64,000 nt of DNA from JAPOXR01 sp965221935 (GTDB lineage Bacteria; Pseudomonadota; Alphaproteobacteria; Rhodobacterales; Rhodobacteraceae), in the NCBI GenBank assembly GCA_965221935.1, contig CBDCSZ010000070.1, forward strand, positions 1-64,000, given 5' to 3'. The notes under the pieces were generated by a model, which searched no databases, was not told where the DNA came from, and was given only the letters and a program-made list of their open reading frames with translations. Positions within the stretch are counted from its first letter, which is position 1. Each line of letters starts with the position of its first letter. This document shows, piece by piece, positions 8,034 through 17,405 of this stretch. A program made the translations under genes and the position numbers.

Positions 8034-8472
8034 TCGGCAAACCTAATCCTGTTCGTTGTCTTGCGACAACGCCAAATCTGGAACACCGATTGTGTGATTG
8101 GTTTGGGTGTGCTGCTCGTTTTCGTTGCGTGCATCCGATCGCATGGATGAATCATCCGTAGAACAGCAATCGGCCGTGGGCAGTGAAGAAGGAACTGGCG
8201 AAGGCGTTGCGCCGGATTTGCTGAAGACACACAAGAGACCGTCCCAAGCCTCTTCCCGAGACGAACATATGTCATCATTGCCTGCGCGAAAGCAGATTCC
8301 CTGCGTTTCAGCCCATCCGCAGGCCTCAACCGCCCGGTTTCCGGCGCCTCGCCTGAGACCCCGTTTTTTGGCCCGCAGAGCGGAGGGAACGGTTTTGCGG
8401 TCGCAGGGTCATCCAGGCGGCGCTTCGACCGCGAGGCGGGCGCAGTGAAGGGCGGGTTTCCGTGTTCGGGTT
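8034..8472. other. Region upstream of the SIR2-type gene; no gene seen
   Basis: About 440 bases. Short ORFs on both strands have no recognisable motif or convincing ribosome site. It should contain the original promoter of the SIR2-family gene. The right-hand part (from about 8340) is GC-rich and likely belongs to IS6-type leader sequence, since the motif GTGTCCCGATATGTGCGCTT just after it recurs at 11035. Confidence 0.4.
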
Positions 8473-8593
8473 TTCCAGTGTCTGTGGTGTCCCGATATGT
8501 GCGCTTCTGGAGACCCGCCCATGACCCATGACTTCAAGCGGCGGCGCTTCCGAGGCGGGATCATTCTGTGGGCCGTCCGGTGGCACTGCCAGC
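8473..8593 (+). mobile_element. IS6-family remnant (leader plus transposase N-terminus)
   Basis: From ATG 8521 the frame reads MTHDFKRRRFRGGIILWAVR then WHCQR, the conserved start of IS6 transposases, and then loses similarity at about 8593. The preceding 40 bases (GTGTCCCGATATGTGCGCTT and onward) are nearly identical to those before a second remnant at 11035-11100, so both come from the same IS6 subtype. The fragment abuts the 3' end of hepT and supplies that protein's last dozen or so codons. Confidence 0.65.
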
Positions 8594-8992
8594 GTTTTTC
8601 TCGTTTTCGGCCCCGGGCACGTTTCTGCCGATGTCTGCGGCCCGGCCCAACTCGGCCAGAAGCAGCCGGGTGACCCGCAGCACTGGCGGGAGTTCGTTCA
8701 CGGCGAAGTCCCAGACGGCCGCCGCCTCGACCTGCTCATAGTCATGCACCAGCACATGGCGAAAGCCTATGATATCCCCTGCCTCCGGGAATCGGTCGGC
8801 CATTTGGGGCGCTACCCGGCTGAGCTGGTTCAGCGCCTCGCCTATGGTGATGAAGTTTCGTTCGAGCTGGTCCTGCAAACCGCTGTCAGCGACGTAGGTC
8901 GCAAGGTCCACGCCGTCGATGTAGTTCCCGATCCTGACAGCCGCCGTCTCGATATTTTGCAGCAGTATCCGCGGGTCACGCCGTGCGGTCAT
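8561..8992 (-). CDS. hepT: HepT-like ribonuclease toxin (DUF86/HEPN)
   Basis: 143 residues. The HEPN catalytic motif RX4HXY is present as R78-HVLV-H83-D-Y85, and GLQDQLERNFITIGEALNQL matches the DUF86 family. In the MntA/HepT system the antitoxin neutralises HepT by AMP-ylating the tyrosine of this motif. It overlaps the upstream mntA by 17 bases. The native family length is about 115-125 residues; the extra C-terminal tail (NEKNAGSATGRPTE) comes from the adjoining IS6 remnant, so a few native C-terminal residues may have been replaced. The catalytic part is intact. Confidence 0.85.
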   Translation of the reverse strand: MTARRDPRILLQNIETAAVRIGNYIDGVDLATYVADSGLQDQLERNFITIGEALNQLSRVAPQMADRFPEAGDIIGFRHVLVHDYEQVEAAAVWDFAVNELPPVLRVTRLLLAELGRAADIGRNVPGAENEKNAGSATGRPTE

Positions 8993-9326
8993 AGACCACC
9001 TCGCGCGACCGGTTGATCGCTTCCCGCAGGTACCGGTTCTTGATTGACCGAACCGTCAGTAAATCGACCTTCCGGCCCAGCGCCGCGCGCAGTTCCCTGT
9101 TCAAGCCCATAAACCGCCTGAACAGCCCGGGCAGGGTTGGTGGCTCAAATTCCACTAGGAAGTCGACATCACTGGATTCAGGATCGAAGTCCGTGCCGCG
9201 CGCCGCCGAGCCGAATACCTCCAGCCGCGACACGCGGTAGCGGCGGCAGATCCCCGCAATCTCCTCCTTCCGGTCTGCGATCTCTGCGTGCATGGATCGG
9301 ATTCCTTCGGCAACAGCAATGGTCAC
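8976..9326 (-). CDS. mntA: MntA-like nucleotidyltransferase antitoxin
   Basis: 116 residues with the minimal nucleotidyltransferase signature: LEVFGSAARGTDFDPESSDV then DF, giving G39-S40 and the metal-binding pair D53/D55, followed by KVDLLTVRSIKNRYLREAIN. It would transfer AMP groups to the partner HepT using ATP. It is first in the two-gene unit and overlaps hepT by 17 bases, the usual MNT-HEPN order. The first 11 residues precede an in-frame Met at residue 12 (MHAEIADRKEE), which is an alternative start. Confidence 0.88.
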   Translation of the reverse strand: MTIAVAEGIRSMHAEIADRKEEIAGICRRYRVSRLEVFGSAARGTDFDPESSDVDFLVEFEPPTLPGLFRRFMGLNRELRAALGRKVDLLTVRSIKNRYLREAINRSREVVYDRTA

Positions 9327-9435
9327 AACCCAATATAGATACCAGGGCTGCCGGATTCCATGCTGGCTGTCCGGATTTCTGGACGCGTTGTCGAGGGCGG
9401 GTGAGTAAATCAGCGCGCAGGTGCGTCTCCCGAAG

Positions 9436-10872
9436 TCATCCGAGCCTGAATCGGTTGCGCAATGTCAGCAGCACCAGGAACAGCAGGATCGGCCCGAGAA
9501 CAGCCTGGATTGTTCCGACCAGGATGAATATCCTCTCTGCATGACTGGTGGCCTTCTCGAGAACCGCGTGAGGACCGTGCAGATATCCTCCCTCGGAACC
9601 CAGGCGAAGGAACGCGAGGGAATTTGCAAAGCTGACAACCAGGCTGTTCCAGGCCACCATCGGACAGTTTGCCGCAATGGTCAGAACCATCGCACCAGCA
9701 AAAATGTGACAGCACCACCAGAAGAATGCGCGGCCGATCCCCCAGCCATAGTCTGACAGCTTGTCAAACAGCCAGTTGGCAATGGAGGACACGGACCGGT
9801 AGCCGTCCCGGCGACGTCGCGCGCGCATCATGAGCCGGAAGAACTCGTGCCGCTCGTGCCGCTTCTCCTGCTGACCCATGATCAGGGCCAGCCTGTTCCA
9901 GGCCCGCATTGCGCTCTCAGGATCATTCGTCACCCTGGCCTTGCTGCGGTCACGGCTGCCTGAGTGCCAGAACGATTCCTCGGCTTTTTTCCAATTTACC
10001 CCTGTGAATGTGACATCTTCGTGGAGTTCGGCCTCGAAAAACCTGGGTGGCTTCCAGAACACTGCATCTGTGAACGCCGTTGTTCCTTGGAACTTGGCAT
10101 TGTTGAAGTTGACGCTGTCGCGAAACACCGCATCACGGAAAAATGCAGTTCCTTTCATCCCGGCTCCGGCGAAGCTGGCGCTGCCGAAATCTGCCCTCCA
10201 GAAGACTACGCCTTTATGAAACTTTGAGTGATCAAACTCTGCCGTGCCGCCGTGGCACGGATCGTCAGAATCAACAGCTCTCGGCCTGAAATCAGTCTGT
10301 GTGAAACTCGCAGAATCATGAAACACTACACTGTGGAAATCGGTTATGTATGAAAACCTGACTCTGTCAAAAGTAGCCATTTGGTGAAATGTTGAGCGAG
10401 AGAAGGATGCTCCGTGATCGTTATGAGAGCTCGAGTCCATCGAACTAAAATCCGCTCCGTCGAACTCTGTGATTCCAAGGAACTACGCACCACTGAAATC
10501 GGCCCTTTGCCCCCTGAAAACAACGTCCCGGAAATTGGCCCCTATCAACAGTCGGCCTGCAAAGGAAACGTTTTCAGGCAGTTCCTTACCGGCGAAATCC
10601 ATGAATGAATGGATTTTGTGCGGTTGAGGATGGCCGCCATGGTTTGCCGCAAGTTGATCGAAGAACTGCTGAAGATCGCCGCTTATGCCGGAGGGAAGAC
10701 TAAGTTTCTCATCAATTTTCTTCCGTTCATCAGGTGTAAGCAGCCGCTCAAGAATTCGATGGCATTTCCAGCAACAATAGGTATTCCAGTTCCGCCGCCG
10801 CTTGTCCTCATCGTCACCGTGCTCCAGCAGCGCAAGCCAGAATTTCATTTGCTTGTCTCGATCTGCTGTCAC
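9436..10872 (-). pseudogene. Pentapeptide-repeat membrane protein, interrupted by an in-frame amber codon
   Basis: Two open stretches lie in the same frame, 10872-10486 and 10482-9436, separated only by TAG at 10485-10483. The reading is ADFSGA, stop, FLGITEFDGADFSS. The N-terminal part is cysteine-containing and soluble (WNTYCCWKCHRILERLL); the middle is a series of A(D/N)LXX-like pentapeptides (ASFSRSTFHQMATFDRVRFS, FRDAVFRDSVNFNNAKFQG); the C-terminus has about three membrane segments. Full length would be 478 residues. The protein would be a membrane-tethered right-handed beta-helix of unknown function. A downstream ATG at 10440 could still give a shortened protein. Confidence 0.75.
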
Positions 10873-10948
10873 GGCAATTCCTCAAGGACATCTTTCAGAT
10901 TTATCCATATAGTCCCGGCCGAATTCTAAATCTCCAAGTGCTTCGATC

Positions 10949-11100
10949 GGCCCTGTTGCAAACTTTGATTTCAGGCTGCTTTGTGAGCGAGGCAACGGTA
11001 AGTGCTTGCCTTGAAAAAGACATGGCAAGCGCGGTGTCCCGATATGTGCGCTTCTGGAGACCTTCCCATGACTTCAGGCGGCGGCACTTCCGAGACCTCC
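10949..11100 (+). mobile_element. IS6-family remnant (left end)
   Basis: Starts with the IS6 end GGCCCTGTTGCAAAC at 10949. It contains the same leader as the 8.5-kb remnant (GTGTCCCGATATGTGCGCTT at 11035) and the first transposase codons (ATGACTTCAGGCGGCGGCAC, a degraded MTHDFKRRR start). It stops at about 11100, where the next element begins. Confidence 0.65.
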
Positions 11101-11107
11101 CGCTCCT

Positions 11108-12596
11108 GTCACTATGCCACAGTTGACTCAGCAAAGAGCCCCAGATTTTTGATGGCTCTGTATGCGGGGTCCGCCTCCCCGTCGCTGGACAGGAGCAGCC
11201 AGGAGATGGGCCCGCCGCTCCCGCAGGCCGCGGACCTCGCCGCCGGCGATGACCGACCGGCGGGCGGAGGAGCTGGAGCGCACCAGCAGCCCGGCCGCAT
11301 CCGGATCCCGCGCCTGGGCCTCGAACATCTCCCAGATGTCGCCCTCGCGGTCGCAGACGGAGACCACCCGCGTTCCGGGACAGGCGCGGCCGACCCGCTG
11401 CGCCAGCCCGAGGCCGTCCAGCCAGCGCCGGCTCTCGCTTTCCGCCGCTTTTTCCGCCGCCTGTCCGCCTTCACGGTGACGCCGGCGCGGAAACCGGCGT
11501 TGATGCCGAGAACCCCGAGGCCGACACCGCGAGGGTCACGTGGACCGGGATCCCGCGGCTGTCCGATCCTCCTCCGCCGAGATCCGCCAGGCCGCCGGTC
11601 GATTCTTTGAGGCCGGACCAGTCCAGCATTGTCGTGTCCTCGCCGCGGCACCGCCGCATGGTCGCGGCGCGGTGGCTCTCCAGGATGTCGTCCATGCTGA
11701 CCTTCGGGTTCGACAGAAACCTGTAGGCCCCCTTCTGTTCCTTCCGGCCCGGAAACACAGCCGAGACCGGCTCGCTGGGCCGCTTCTCCCACTCTTTGGC
11801 CATCGCCTTCATGCGCCGGCGCAGCCGTCCGTCAAGGTGGCCGGAGAAGCCGAACTCCAGATCCGTCCAGCGGGCGTCCGCGGCCAGCGCCGGCTCCCCG
11901 CCCCGTGCGCCGCCTCCCAGTCGCCGGCCTCCCGCCGGACCGCGAGGCCCAGCGCGTGGCTGGCCAGATGCGGAACCCGGACGCCGGGAAGGATGAGGAA
12001 GCGGGAATTGTTCACCGCCAGGCCCAGATTGGCCCGGCGCGCCCGCGCGTCCCATCCGATAAAACAGTCCCGCGCCTTCTGGCGCCATCCGGCGGCGTGG
12101 AAGGACAGCCCGCCGACGCGTCCGAGACGCGCGCAGCGGATCCAGTAAAACAGCGCGGCCCCCGGGTTGGACGGATTCCCCCGCGGATGGTGCGACGCCA
12201 TCATCGCCCGGAACGCCCGCCGGTCTCCGCGCGCCGACGCCGGCTCCAGGGTGACGCCGCCGAGATCCGCCAGCGCTCCGGCGAAACGCGTGTCAGGGTA
12301 ATCCGCCGGCGCGGCGGCGCGGCCCGCGCAGGGCGGCGAACCCTTCGGAAGGTCAAAGCCGAAACCGGCGGCGATCCCCGGAAGCGCCAGCCGCGCCGAG
12401 GCCAGGCACGGAGCGCCGGCCGCGTTGAGCCAGCCCTCGCGCTCGCAGAGACCGGCGGCAAGACCGCGGCGGCCGGTTCCCGCGGCCGCCTCGGACCTCA
12501 GCCACTCAATCGTCTTAGTGTCGAACTGCCGCATGCCGATCTGCATGCGAATCATATGACATCAAAAACCTGCGGTGTTAACTGTGGGCCAGTGAC
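11108..12596 (-). mobile_element. Decayed IS4-like element with 20-bp imperfect inverted repeats
   Basis: GTCACTATGCCACAGTTGAC at 11108-11127 is matched in inverted orientation by 12577-12596 (reverse complement GTCACTGGCCCACAGTTAAC), 16 of 20 identical. The 1.49-kb interior carries a broken transposase on the minus strand. No target duplication is seen. The left end abuts an IS6 remnant. Confidence 0.65.
11113..12555 (-). pseudogene. IS4-type transposase with N-terminal DUF4338 domain, multiply frameshifted
   Basis: The start (12555, MIRMQIGMRQFDTKTIEWL) leads into a DUF4338 region ending in FIGWDARARRANLGLAVNNS and FLILPGVRVPHLASHALGLA. The frame then changes, and a typical IS4-like N-terminal segment follows (EWEKRPSEPVSAVFPGRKEQ, AYRFLSNPKVSMDDILESHR, TTMLDWSGLKEST). 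A last frame carries VSVCDREGDIWEMFEAQA, the DREGDIxE block holding the second catalytic Asp. Around GEDTTMLDW a short deletion removes part of the first Asp motif. At least two frameshifts and this deletion make it inactive. DUF4338 (also the DruA domain) fused to a transposase is a known arrangement. Confidence 0.7.
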
Positions 12597-12667
12597 AGGC
12601 CCCGCGCTCCGCTCGAATTGTCCGGGAATGAATTCGCTCGCGTGAGACCGAAGCGCGGTTCCGGCTG

Positions 12668-13504
12668 TCATTGGCGGCCGTGCCACCACAGCTTGAGATT
12701 CCTCGTCTGATCATCCCATGCTCCCATCGACCGTTCGAGGACATCCTGCGGGAAATCCAAGATTGCTGGCAAACGATCCCTCCCGATCTCCTCGGATCCC
12801 AGACCATCGAGCGCCGCTCTGACGCTTTCCCAGGTTTCGGTCGGTGGCGACATTGCCCTTTCGAACAACTCCTTCCGGTACGGCACTTCCATGCTGCAGA
12901 CGGTTGGCCCCTCCGCAGCGGGCGCGCTCACGGAGTCGAACGCCCTTGCCAGTTCGGACATGTCCTTCATTGTTTCGCACATGTCGTGAATTTCCCATGT
13001 CGTGGCGGCCACGATCGCGGTGGCGCCGAGGACAGGTATGATCTTGGCCGGCATGACCGCGGCCTCCCTTGCCGCAGCCCTTTGAAGGCGGCGGTTCACG
13101 CGCTCGGCTGTTTCCTTCGCCCGCTTCCTGGCGGCGTCTCCCACCTTTCGCGTTTCGTCCAGCGCCGCCTTCGTTTTCCGCAAGGCTTCGCGTTCGGCCG
13201 CAAGCATGGCCGAGGTCCGGGCAATGCTGTCCGCCTGACGGGCGGCGACAGTGCGCAGCCCCACCGCGGAAGCGGCCGCGCCCACTGCCGTCTGCACAGC
13301 GTCGCTGAAGATGAGAAACCCGTTCAACAGGAGCGAAAGGACCAGTGCCGCTGCCACCAGCAACCTGCGAGCCAAGCCAGCGGTCAGCCAGAGGGCACGC
13401 AGGAGATTTCGTGTCCGCGCCAAACCCTTCTTCGCGGCGCGGCGGGATCCGTCGTCGGACGCGTCTTCCGTCTTCTCCAGACAGGCGGGAGGTGTCTCGT
13501 TCAT
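12668..13504 (-). CDS. Hypothetical coiled-coil membrane protein
   Basis: 278 residues from ATG 13504 (MNETPPACLEKTEDASDD); an upstream in-frame ATG at 13678 would add a low-complexity Arg/Pro stretch and is unlikely. A basic cytoplasmic N-terminus is followed by one membrane segment (LLVAAALVLSLLLNGFLIFS), a long charged coiled coil (LAAEREALRKTKAALDETRK, ARKRAKETAERVNRRLQRAA), a second hydrophobic hairpin (IPVLGATAIVAATTWEIHDM) and a soluble tail. I do not recognise the family beyond the IPVLGATAIVAATTWEIHDMCETMKDM block, which looks conserved. It lies convergent to nothing obvious and between two broken genes. Confidence 0.6.
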   Translation of the reverse strand: MNETPPACLEKTEDASDDGSRRAAKKGLARTRNLLRALWLTAGLARRLLVAAALVLSLLLNGFLIFSDAVQTAVGAAASAVGLRTVAARQADSIARTSAMLAAEREALRKTKAALDETRKVGDAARKRAKETAERVNRRLQRAAAREAAVMPAKIIPVLGATAIVAATTWEIHDMCETMKDMSELARAFDSVSAPAAEGPTVCSMEVPYRKELFERAMSPPTETWESVRAALDGLGSEEIGRDRLPAILDFPQDVLERSMGAWDDQTRNLKLWWHGRQ

Positions 13505-13750
13505 TTCGGCCTCGAATTCAGGAGCGGCGGACCGGTCCGGGGACGGCGGCCTGCGACACCGCGGGGACCTGTGCGGCAAGGAGAGACAGGGCCGGCGCCA
13601 AGCGCCGCCGCCGTCTTCACGGCTCCATTCTGAGCGGGCCTGATGGCCTGTGCCGCCGTCCGCCCGGCCGCCGGCCATTGGCTCGCATGAATGAGCGCGT
13701 TTGGAGGATGCCTGCCGACGATCCCGATCCTGACAATCCCGAGCATCGGT

Positions 13751-14628
13751 CTAAACCGCAACTTCGATCAGCAGCCGGCAGTGATCGCTCGCACCCCACT
13801 CGTCTATCCCGTTGAGGGCACAAACCGAAACACGCTCGTGGAAGCCGCGCGATGCGAAAGCGTGGTCGAACTGGCGGTTGGCCTCTGCCGGAGATTGCCC
13901 CGGCGCCCGGTATGTCGGCACGTTTCGCGTGTCGCTCGGAACCTCCGGCTGAGGCATCGCGGCCGGCCTGCCGTCTGGAAGCTGCGGCCCGAGGAATTCC
14001 AGCCCGAGCGCCTCGAAGCGCTGCCAGACCGACCACTCCCGACCGAACCACGGCGTGAACCCGTTTGTCGTGTAGTAGAGATTCAGGTCGCCCGCAGCGA
14101 GGATGCGATGACGGCGCGGGTCCGCATGGTCGATGAAGGCGGACAGGTCCGAGAGGATGCGATGCGCCGACACATCGCTGTGAATCCTCGGCAGAGGCCC
14201 GGTGGATGGATGAGAACGGATCCAGCGCGCATACAACGGATCCAGCGCGCATACATGGATACGGCCAGGAACGATTCCTCCGGCCGATCGAATGGCGTCA
14301 CCCGCGCGGCGGCCATCGTGCCGATGCCGCTTGCCCCAATATCCGCCTCTCCGAGATCGCAGATCGGAGGGACCTGCCGGAACCGCTCAATCTTCACCCG
14401 TTCGGACAACCGCACGACCAGCGGCCATCGGTCATAGAGATGCCGCGACCAATGGATGTCGTCGTCAGGGGGAGCAAGACGGATCAGGTCGCCGGGCGGG
14501 CTACCCGCCTCCTGCAAGAGCGCAACATCGGCTTCGCCCCGCTGCGCCATTTCGGCCAGCTCCCTCCACGGATCGTCCCGCTTGGCGATGTTCCAGCTCA
14601 CGATCCGGGTGACCATGCCGCTGTTCAT
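13751..14628 (-). pseudogene. Endonuclease/exonuclease/phosphatase-family protein, frameshifted by a 20-bp duplication
   Basis: From ATG 14628 (or 14616) the frame reads VTRIVSWNIAKRDDPWRELA and EADVALLQEAGSPPGD, the EEP metal-binding start (N and E of the SWNI/LQE motifs). At MYARWIR the frame is broken by a tandem 20-bp duplication (14216-14255). In the next frame the protein continues HRILAAGDLNLYYTTNGF (GDLN motif), RQFDHAFASRG and GASDHCRLLIEV (SDH catalytic His). Removing one repeat unit restores about 285 residues with all EEP motifs. It would act as a Mg-dependent phosphodiesterase or nuclease; its substrate is unknown. Confidence 0.8.
14216..14255. repeat. Tandem 20-bp duplication breaking the EEP-family gene
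   Basis: ACGGATCCAGCGCGCATACA occurs at 14216-14235 and again, without spacer, at 14236-14255. Twenty is not a multiple of three, so the duplication shifts the minus-strand reading frame right after MYARWIR. Confidence 0.9.
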
Positions 14629-14781
14629 TCCGCGCAGGACATGGAGATTGTCCTTTGTCCGGAGGGTGCGGTTCTTCCAGTTCGGTTTGTTAGAATCTGC
14701 CTGCCGCCTTGTTTCGCAATCTCTGTATTGATAATTCCCCGGCAACTGCCGCGGCGATCCGGGGCCTTCTCCTGTGCCGTT

Positions 14782-14866
14782 CACGGGCAATTGCCCGTGC
14801 AATTCATGCTGAGCTTGACGAGAGGGAGCAAGGAATCGGCGGAAACCGCGCGGGCAGCTGCCCGCG
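14782..14866. repeat. Pair of related 18-bp perfect palindromes
   Basis: CACGGGCAATTGCCCGTG at 14782-14799 and CGCGGGCAGCTGCCCGCG at 14849-14866 are both perfect palindromes, share the GGGCA..TGCCC core, and have centres 67 bases apart. They lie in the 300-base gap between two minus-strand genes, upstream of the EEP-family gene. They could be an operator pair, a REP-type sequence or the 3' hairpins of the gene ending at 14933. The rest of the gap (14629-14932) shows no gene. Confidence 0.6.
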
Positions 14867-14932
14867 AAGGCCGCTCTCGCGCGCGGCCGGAACGGGCGTT
14901 TTCCGCGCGCGGACGAGGGCGCCGCGCCGGGA

Positions 14933-15436
14933 CTATTTCCGGTTCCGTCTCCGTTTCCATGCCGCCCCTGCGGCGGCAAATTGCTCAGCCTCTTGCTGCT
15001 CTTCCTCCTCAAGGGTCAACATGCCGGCGAAGAGGTCTGACGCCGACACGGGGCCGGGGTCGATCACGCCGGCCGCATCCTTGTCGGCGTATGTGAGCGC
15101 CGAGGACATCCACGCGTTCCTCATCCAGTCCGGCTGAACCGCGATCCAACTTCTCCAGCCCGCTTCGAAGACCCCGGCGCTTGTGTCCGGATCGGCGCGG
15201 TCCACAGCTCTGGCCAGCAGCTGCGGCGGCAGCTCCATCTCCTCGGGCGGTCGGTTCTGGCGCCTCCAGCGGGCGTCGAACGCCGCCCGCGCCAGCGATG
15301 TCTCCGAGCGGAACCAGCCCTCGCCCTCCTCCAACTCGACGCGCTCGCCCACGCGCTCCCGCCAGGCCGCGCGCTCAGCGTCCCCGAGCGTCTCCCACCA
15401 TTCCTCCGCCATCTCCTGGATCGGGATCTGTGTCAT
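14933..15436 (-). CDS. Hypothetical acidic protein
   Basis: 167 residues from ATG 15436 (MTQIPIQEMAEEWWETLGDA). It is acidic with a Trp-rich N-terminus, repeated W-x-x-W-like helices (RAAWRERVGERVELEEGEGW, EAGWRSWIAVQPDWMRNAWM) and a basic tail (AAAGAAWKRRRNRK). No family is recognised. The start codon is only a few bases from the 5' end of the IS1634-type transposase remnant on the other strand, so its original promoter region was probably lost or replaced by that element. Confidence 0.5.
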   Translation of the reverse strand: MTQIPIQEMAEEWWETLGDAERAAWRERVGERVELEEGEGWFRSETSLARAAFDARWRRQNRPPEEMELPPQLLARAVDRADPDTSAGVFEAGWRSWIAVQPDWMRNAWMSSALTYADKDAAGVIDPGPVSASDLFAGMLTLEEEEQQEAEQFAAAGAAWKRRRNRK

Positions 15437-15695
15437 CCGCACCAGCCTGGATGAGAACAGGATCGGCGCCGGAGACGCGGTCACCGCCTGCAAATCGCTC
15501 TCACGGGTGGAGCGGGCGTTCCGAAATGTGAAATCCGGTCCCGGGATCCGCCCGGTCCATGTCCACACCGAAGACCATGTGCGGGCGCATGTGTTCCTGT
15601 GCATGCTGGCCCTCTATGTGGAATGGCACATGCGGAAGGCTCTGGCGCCGCTGCTGTCTGAGGATCATGACCGGAAGGCGGCGCGGGAGGAGCGG

Positions 15696-16550
15696 GTGCA
15701 GCGAGACTAGCTGCTGAACTTGCGGGTGGAAGTCCCGCCGGCGCAATTCTCAGTTTGGCGTCGTAGTCATATCCCCACGGGTGTCGGGGTGACCCGGCGT
15801 CCGGAAGCGGGGACGTAAAAGCCTCTGTGGGCTGGGAGGACGATGTCCCTCTGGTCCGGTCGGACAGGGAGGCGAACAACCGGGAGGGCCGTAGCGAAAG
15901 CGAACGTCCGTATGAAGCGTCGAAAAAACGCTCCCCGCATGGAATCCGACTTGCGGGGGTATTGGAGGATGCCAAGGGTTTCCGCTCTGCCCGATGGCCA
16001 GTGCCGGTGCGGAAGAACTGAGATGCACGCATCGGATCGCCCGGCGTACAGGTGGCGGCAATCCCGGAGGGTTCAGTGGTGAAAGTCCGGAAGGTGAGGA
16101 GGACAGACAGGATGTTGTGACCCTCGAATGTCAAGGACCGTGTCCATAACCGGAGTACGGGAAAGGACGCGGAGTCCTCCTGACTGGCGGATGAGGCCGA
16201 TTAAGCGGTGATGGACGGAATAACACAACCCGTCCGGAGCGAGGGCCTCTGGGCTCAGGTGGCGAAGACGGCAGGTCATGCCGGGACTCAGAGCCCGGCG
16301 CCGACCGAGGATACCACCCCGGTTGAAAGGGGTGGCGCTGTCGAGCCGAAGGGCGGCGTAAACGCGGGATGATGCCACGGGTATGGCTGGGTCAGCCTTG
16401 AGCGTGGCGGATGTCGCGGAAGGCACCGTAACGAACTCCTGCGGGGGTGCCTGACGCTTGAAGCCGGACCCGGGAAAACCGGAAGTCCGGAATTTTAGGG
16501 GGGACGCTGGAAACGTGACCTATGGTGCGCGCGCCAGTGTCCTACCCGAC
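15696..16550 (+). mobile_element. ORF-less group II intron, tandem copy 1 (855 nt)
   Basis: Begins GTGCAGCGAG and ends CCTACCCGAC. The domain V candidate at 16461-16495 (AAGCCGGACCCGGGAAAACC then GGAAGTCCGG) aligns with domain V of the RT-bearing intron at 4321. Domain VI pairs GGACGCTGG with CCAGTGTCC, with an A seven bases from the 3' end. EBS1 CCGCTC (15982-15987) is exactly complementary to the last six exon bases GAGCGG (15690-15695); a possible EBS2 CCCGC (15934-15938) pairs with GCGGG (15683-15687). The strand opposite the AGC triad is GGAATT rather than GGTTT, so the base of domain V is imperfect and activity is uncertain. No protein gene is present; the recurring 117-codon minus ORF is a shadow. 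Confidence 0.8.
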
Positions 16551-17405
16551 GTGCAGCGAGACTAGCTGCTGAACTTGCGGGTGGAAGTCCCGCCGGCGCA
16601 ATTCTCAGTTTGGCGTCGTAGTCATATCCCCACGGGTGTCGGGGTGACCCGGCGTCCGGAAGCGGGGACGTAAAAGCCTCTGTGGGCTGGGAGGACGATG
16701 TCCCTCTGGTCCGGTCGGACAGGGAGGCGAACAACCGGGAGGGCCGTAGCGAAAGCGAACGTCCGTATGAAGCGTCGAAAAAACGCTCCCCGCATGGAAT
16801 CCGACTTGCGGGGGTATTGGAGGATGCCAAGGGTCTCCGCTCTGCCCGATGGCCAGTGCCGGTGCGGAAGAACTGAGATGCACGCATCGGATCGCCCGGC
16901 GTACAGGTGGCGGCAATCCCGGAGGGTTCAGTGGTGAAAGTCCGGAAGGTGAGGAGGACAGACAGGATGTTGTGACCCTCGAATGTCAAGGACCGTGTCC
17001 ATAACCGGAGTACGGGAAAGGACGCGGAGTCCTCCTGACTGGCGGATGAGGCCGATTAAGCGGTGATGGACGGAATAACACAACCCGTCCGGAGCGAGGG
17101 CCTCTGGGCTCAGGTGGCGAAGACGGCAGGTCATGCCGGGACTCAGAGCCCGGCGCCGACCGAGGATACCACCCCGGTTGAAAGGGGTGGTGCTGTCGAG
17201 CCGAAGGGCGGCGTAAACGCGGGATGATGCCACGGGTATGGCTGGGTCAGCCTTGAGCGTGGCGGATGTCGCGGAAGGCACCGTAACGAACTCCTGCGGG
17301 GGTGCCTGACGCTTGAAGCCGGACCCGGGAAAACCGGAAGTCCGGAATTTTAGGGGGGACGCTGGAAACGTGACCTATGGTGCGCGCGCCAGTGTCCTAC
17401 CCGAC
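16551..17405 (+). mobile_element. ORF-less group II intron, tandem copy 2 (855 nt)
   Basis: Starts immediately after copy 1 with no exon between (…CCTACCCGAC directly followed by GTGCAGCGAG). It is nearly identical to copy 1, with differences such as GGGTCTCCGC for GGGTTTCCGC (just before EBS1) and GGTGGTGCTG for GGTGGCGCTG. EBS1 CCGCTC is retained. The bases upstream of this copy are the 3' end of copy 1, which do not match EBS1, so its own 5' splice site lacks a proper IBS1. Confidence 0.8.

Noticed and set aside
7985..8329. Minus-strand ORF overlapping the start of the SIR2-type gene.
   Set aside because: No features of a protein family; it reads across the expected promoter.
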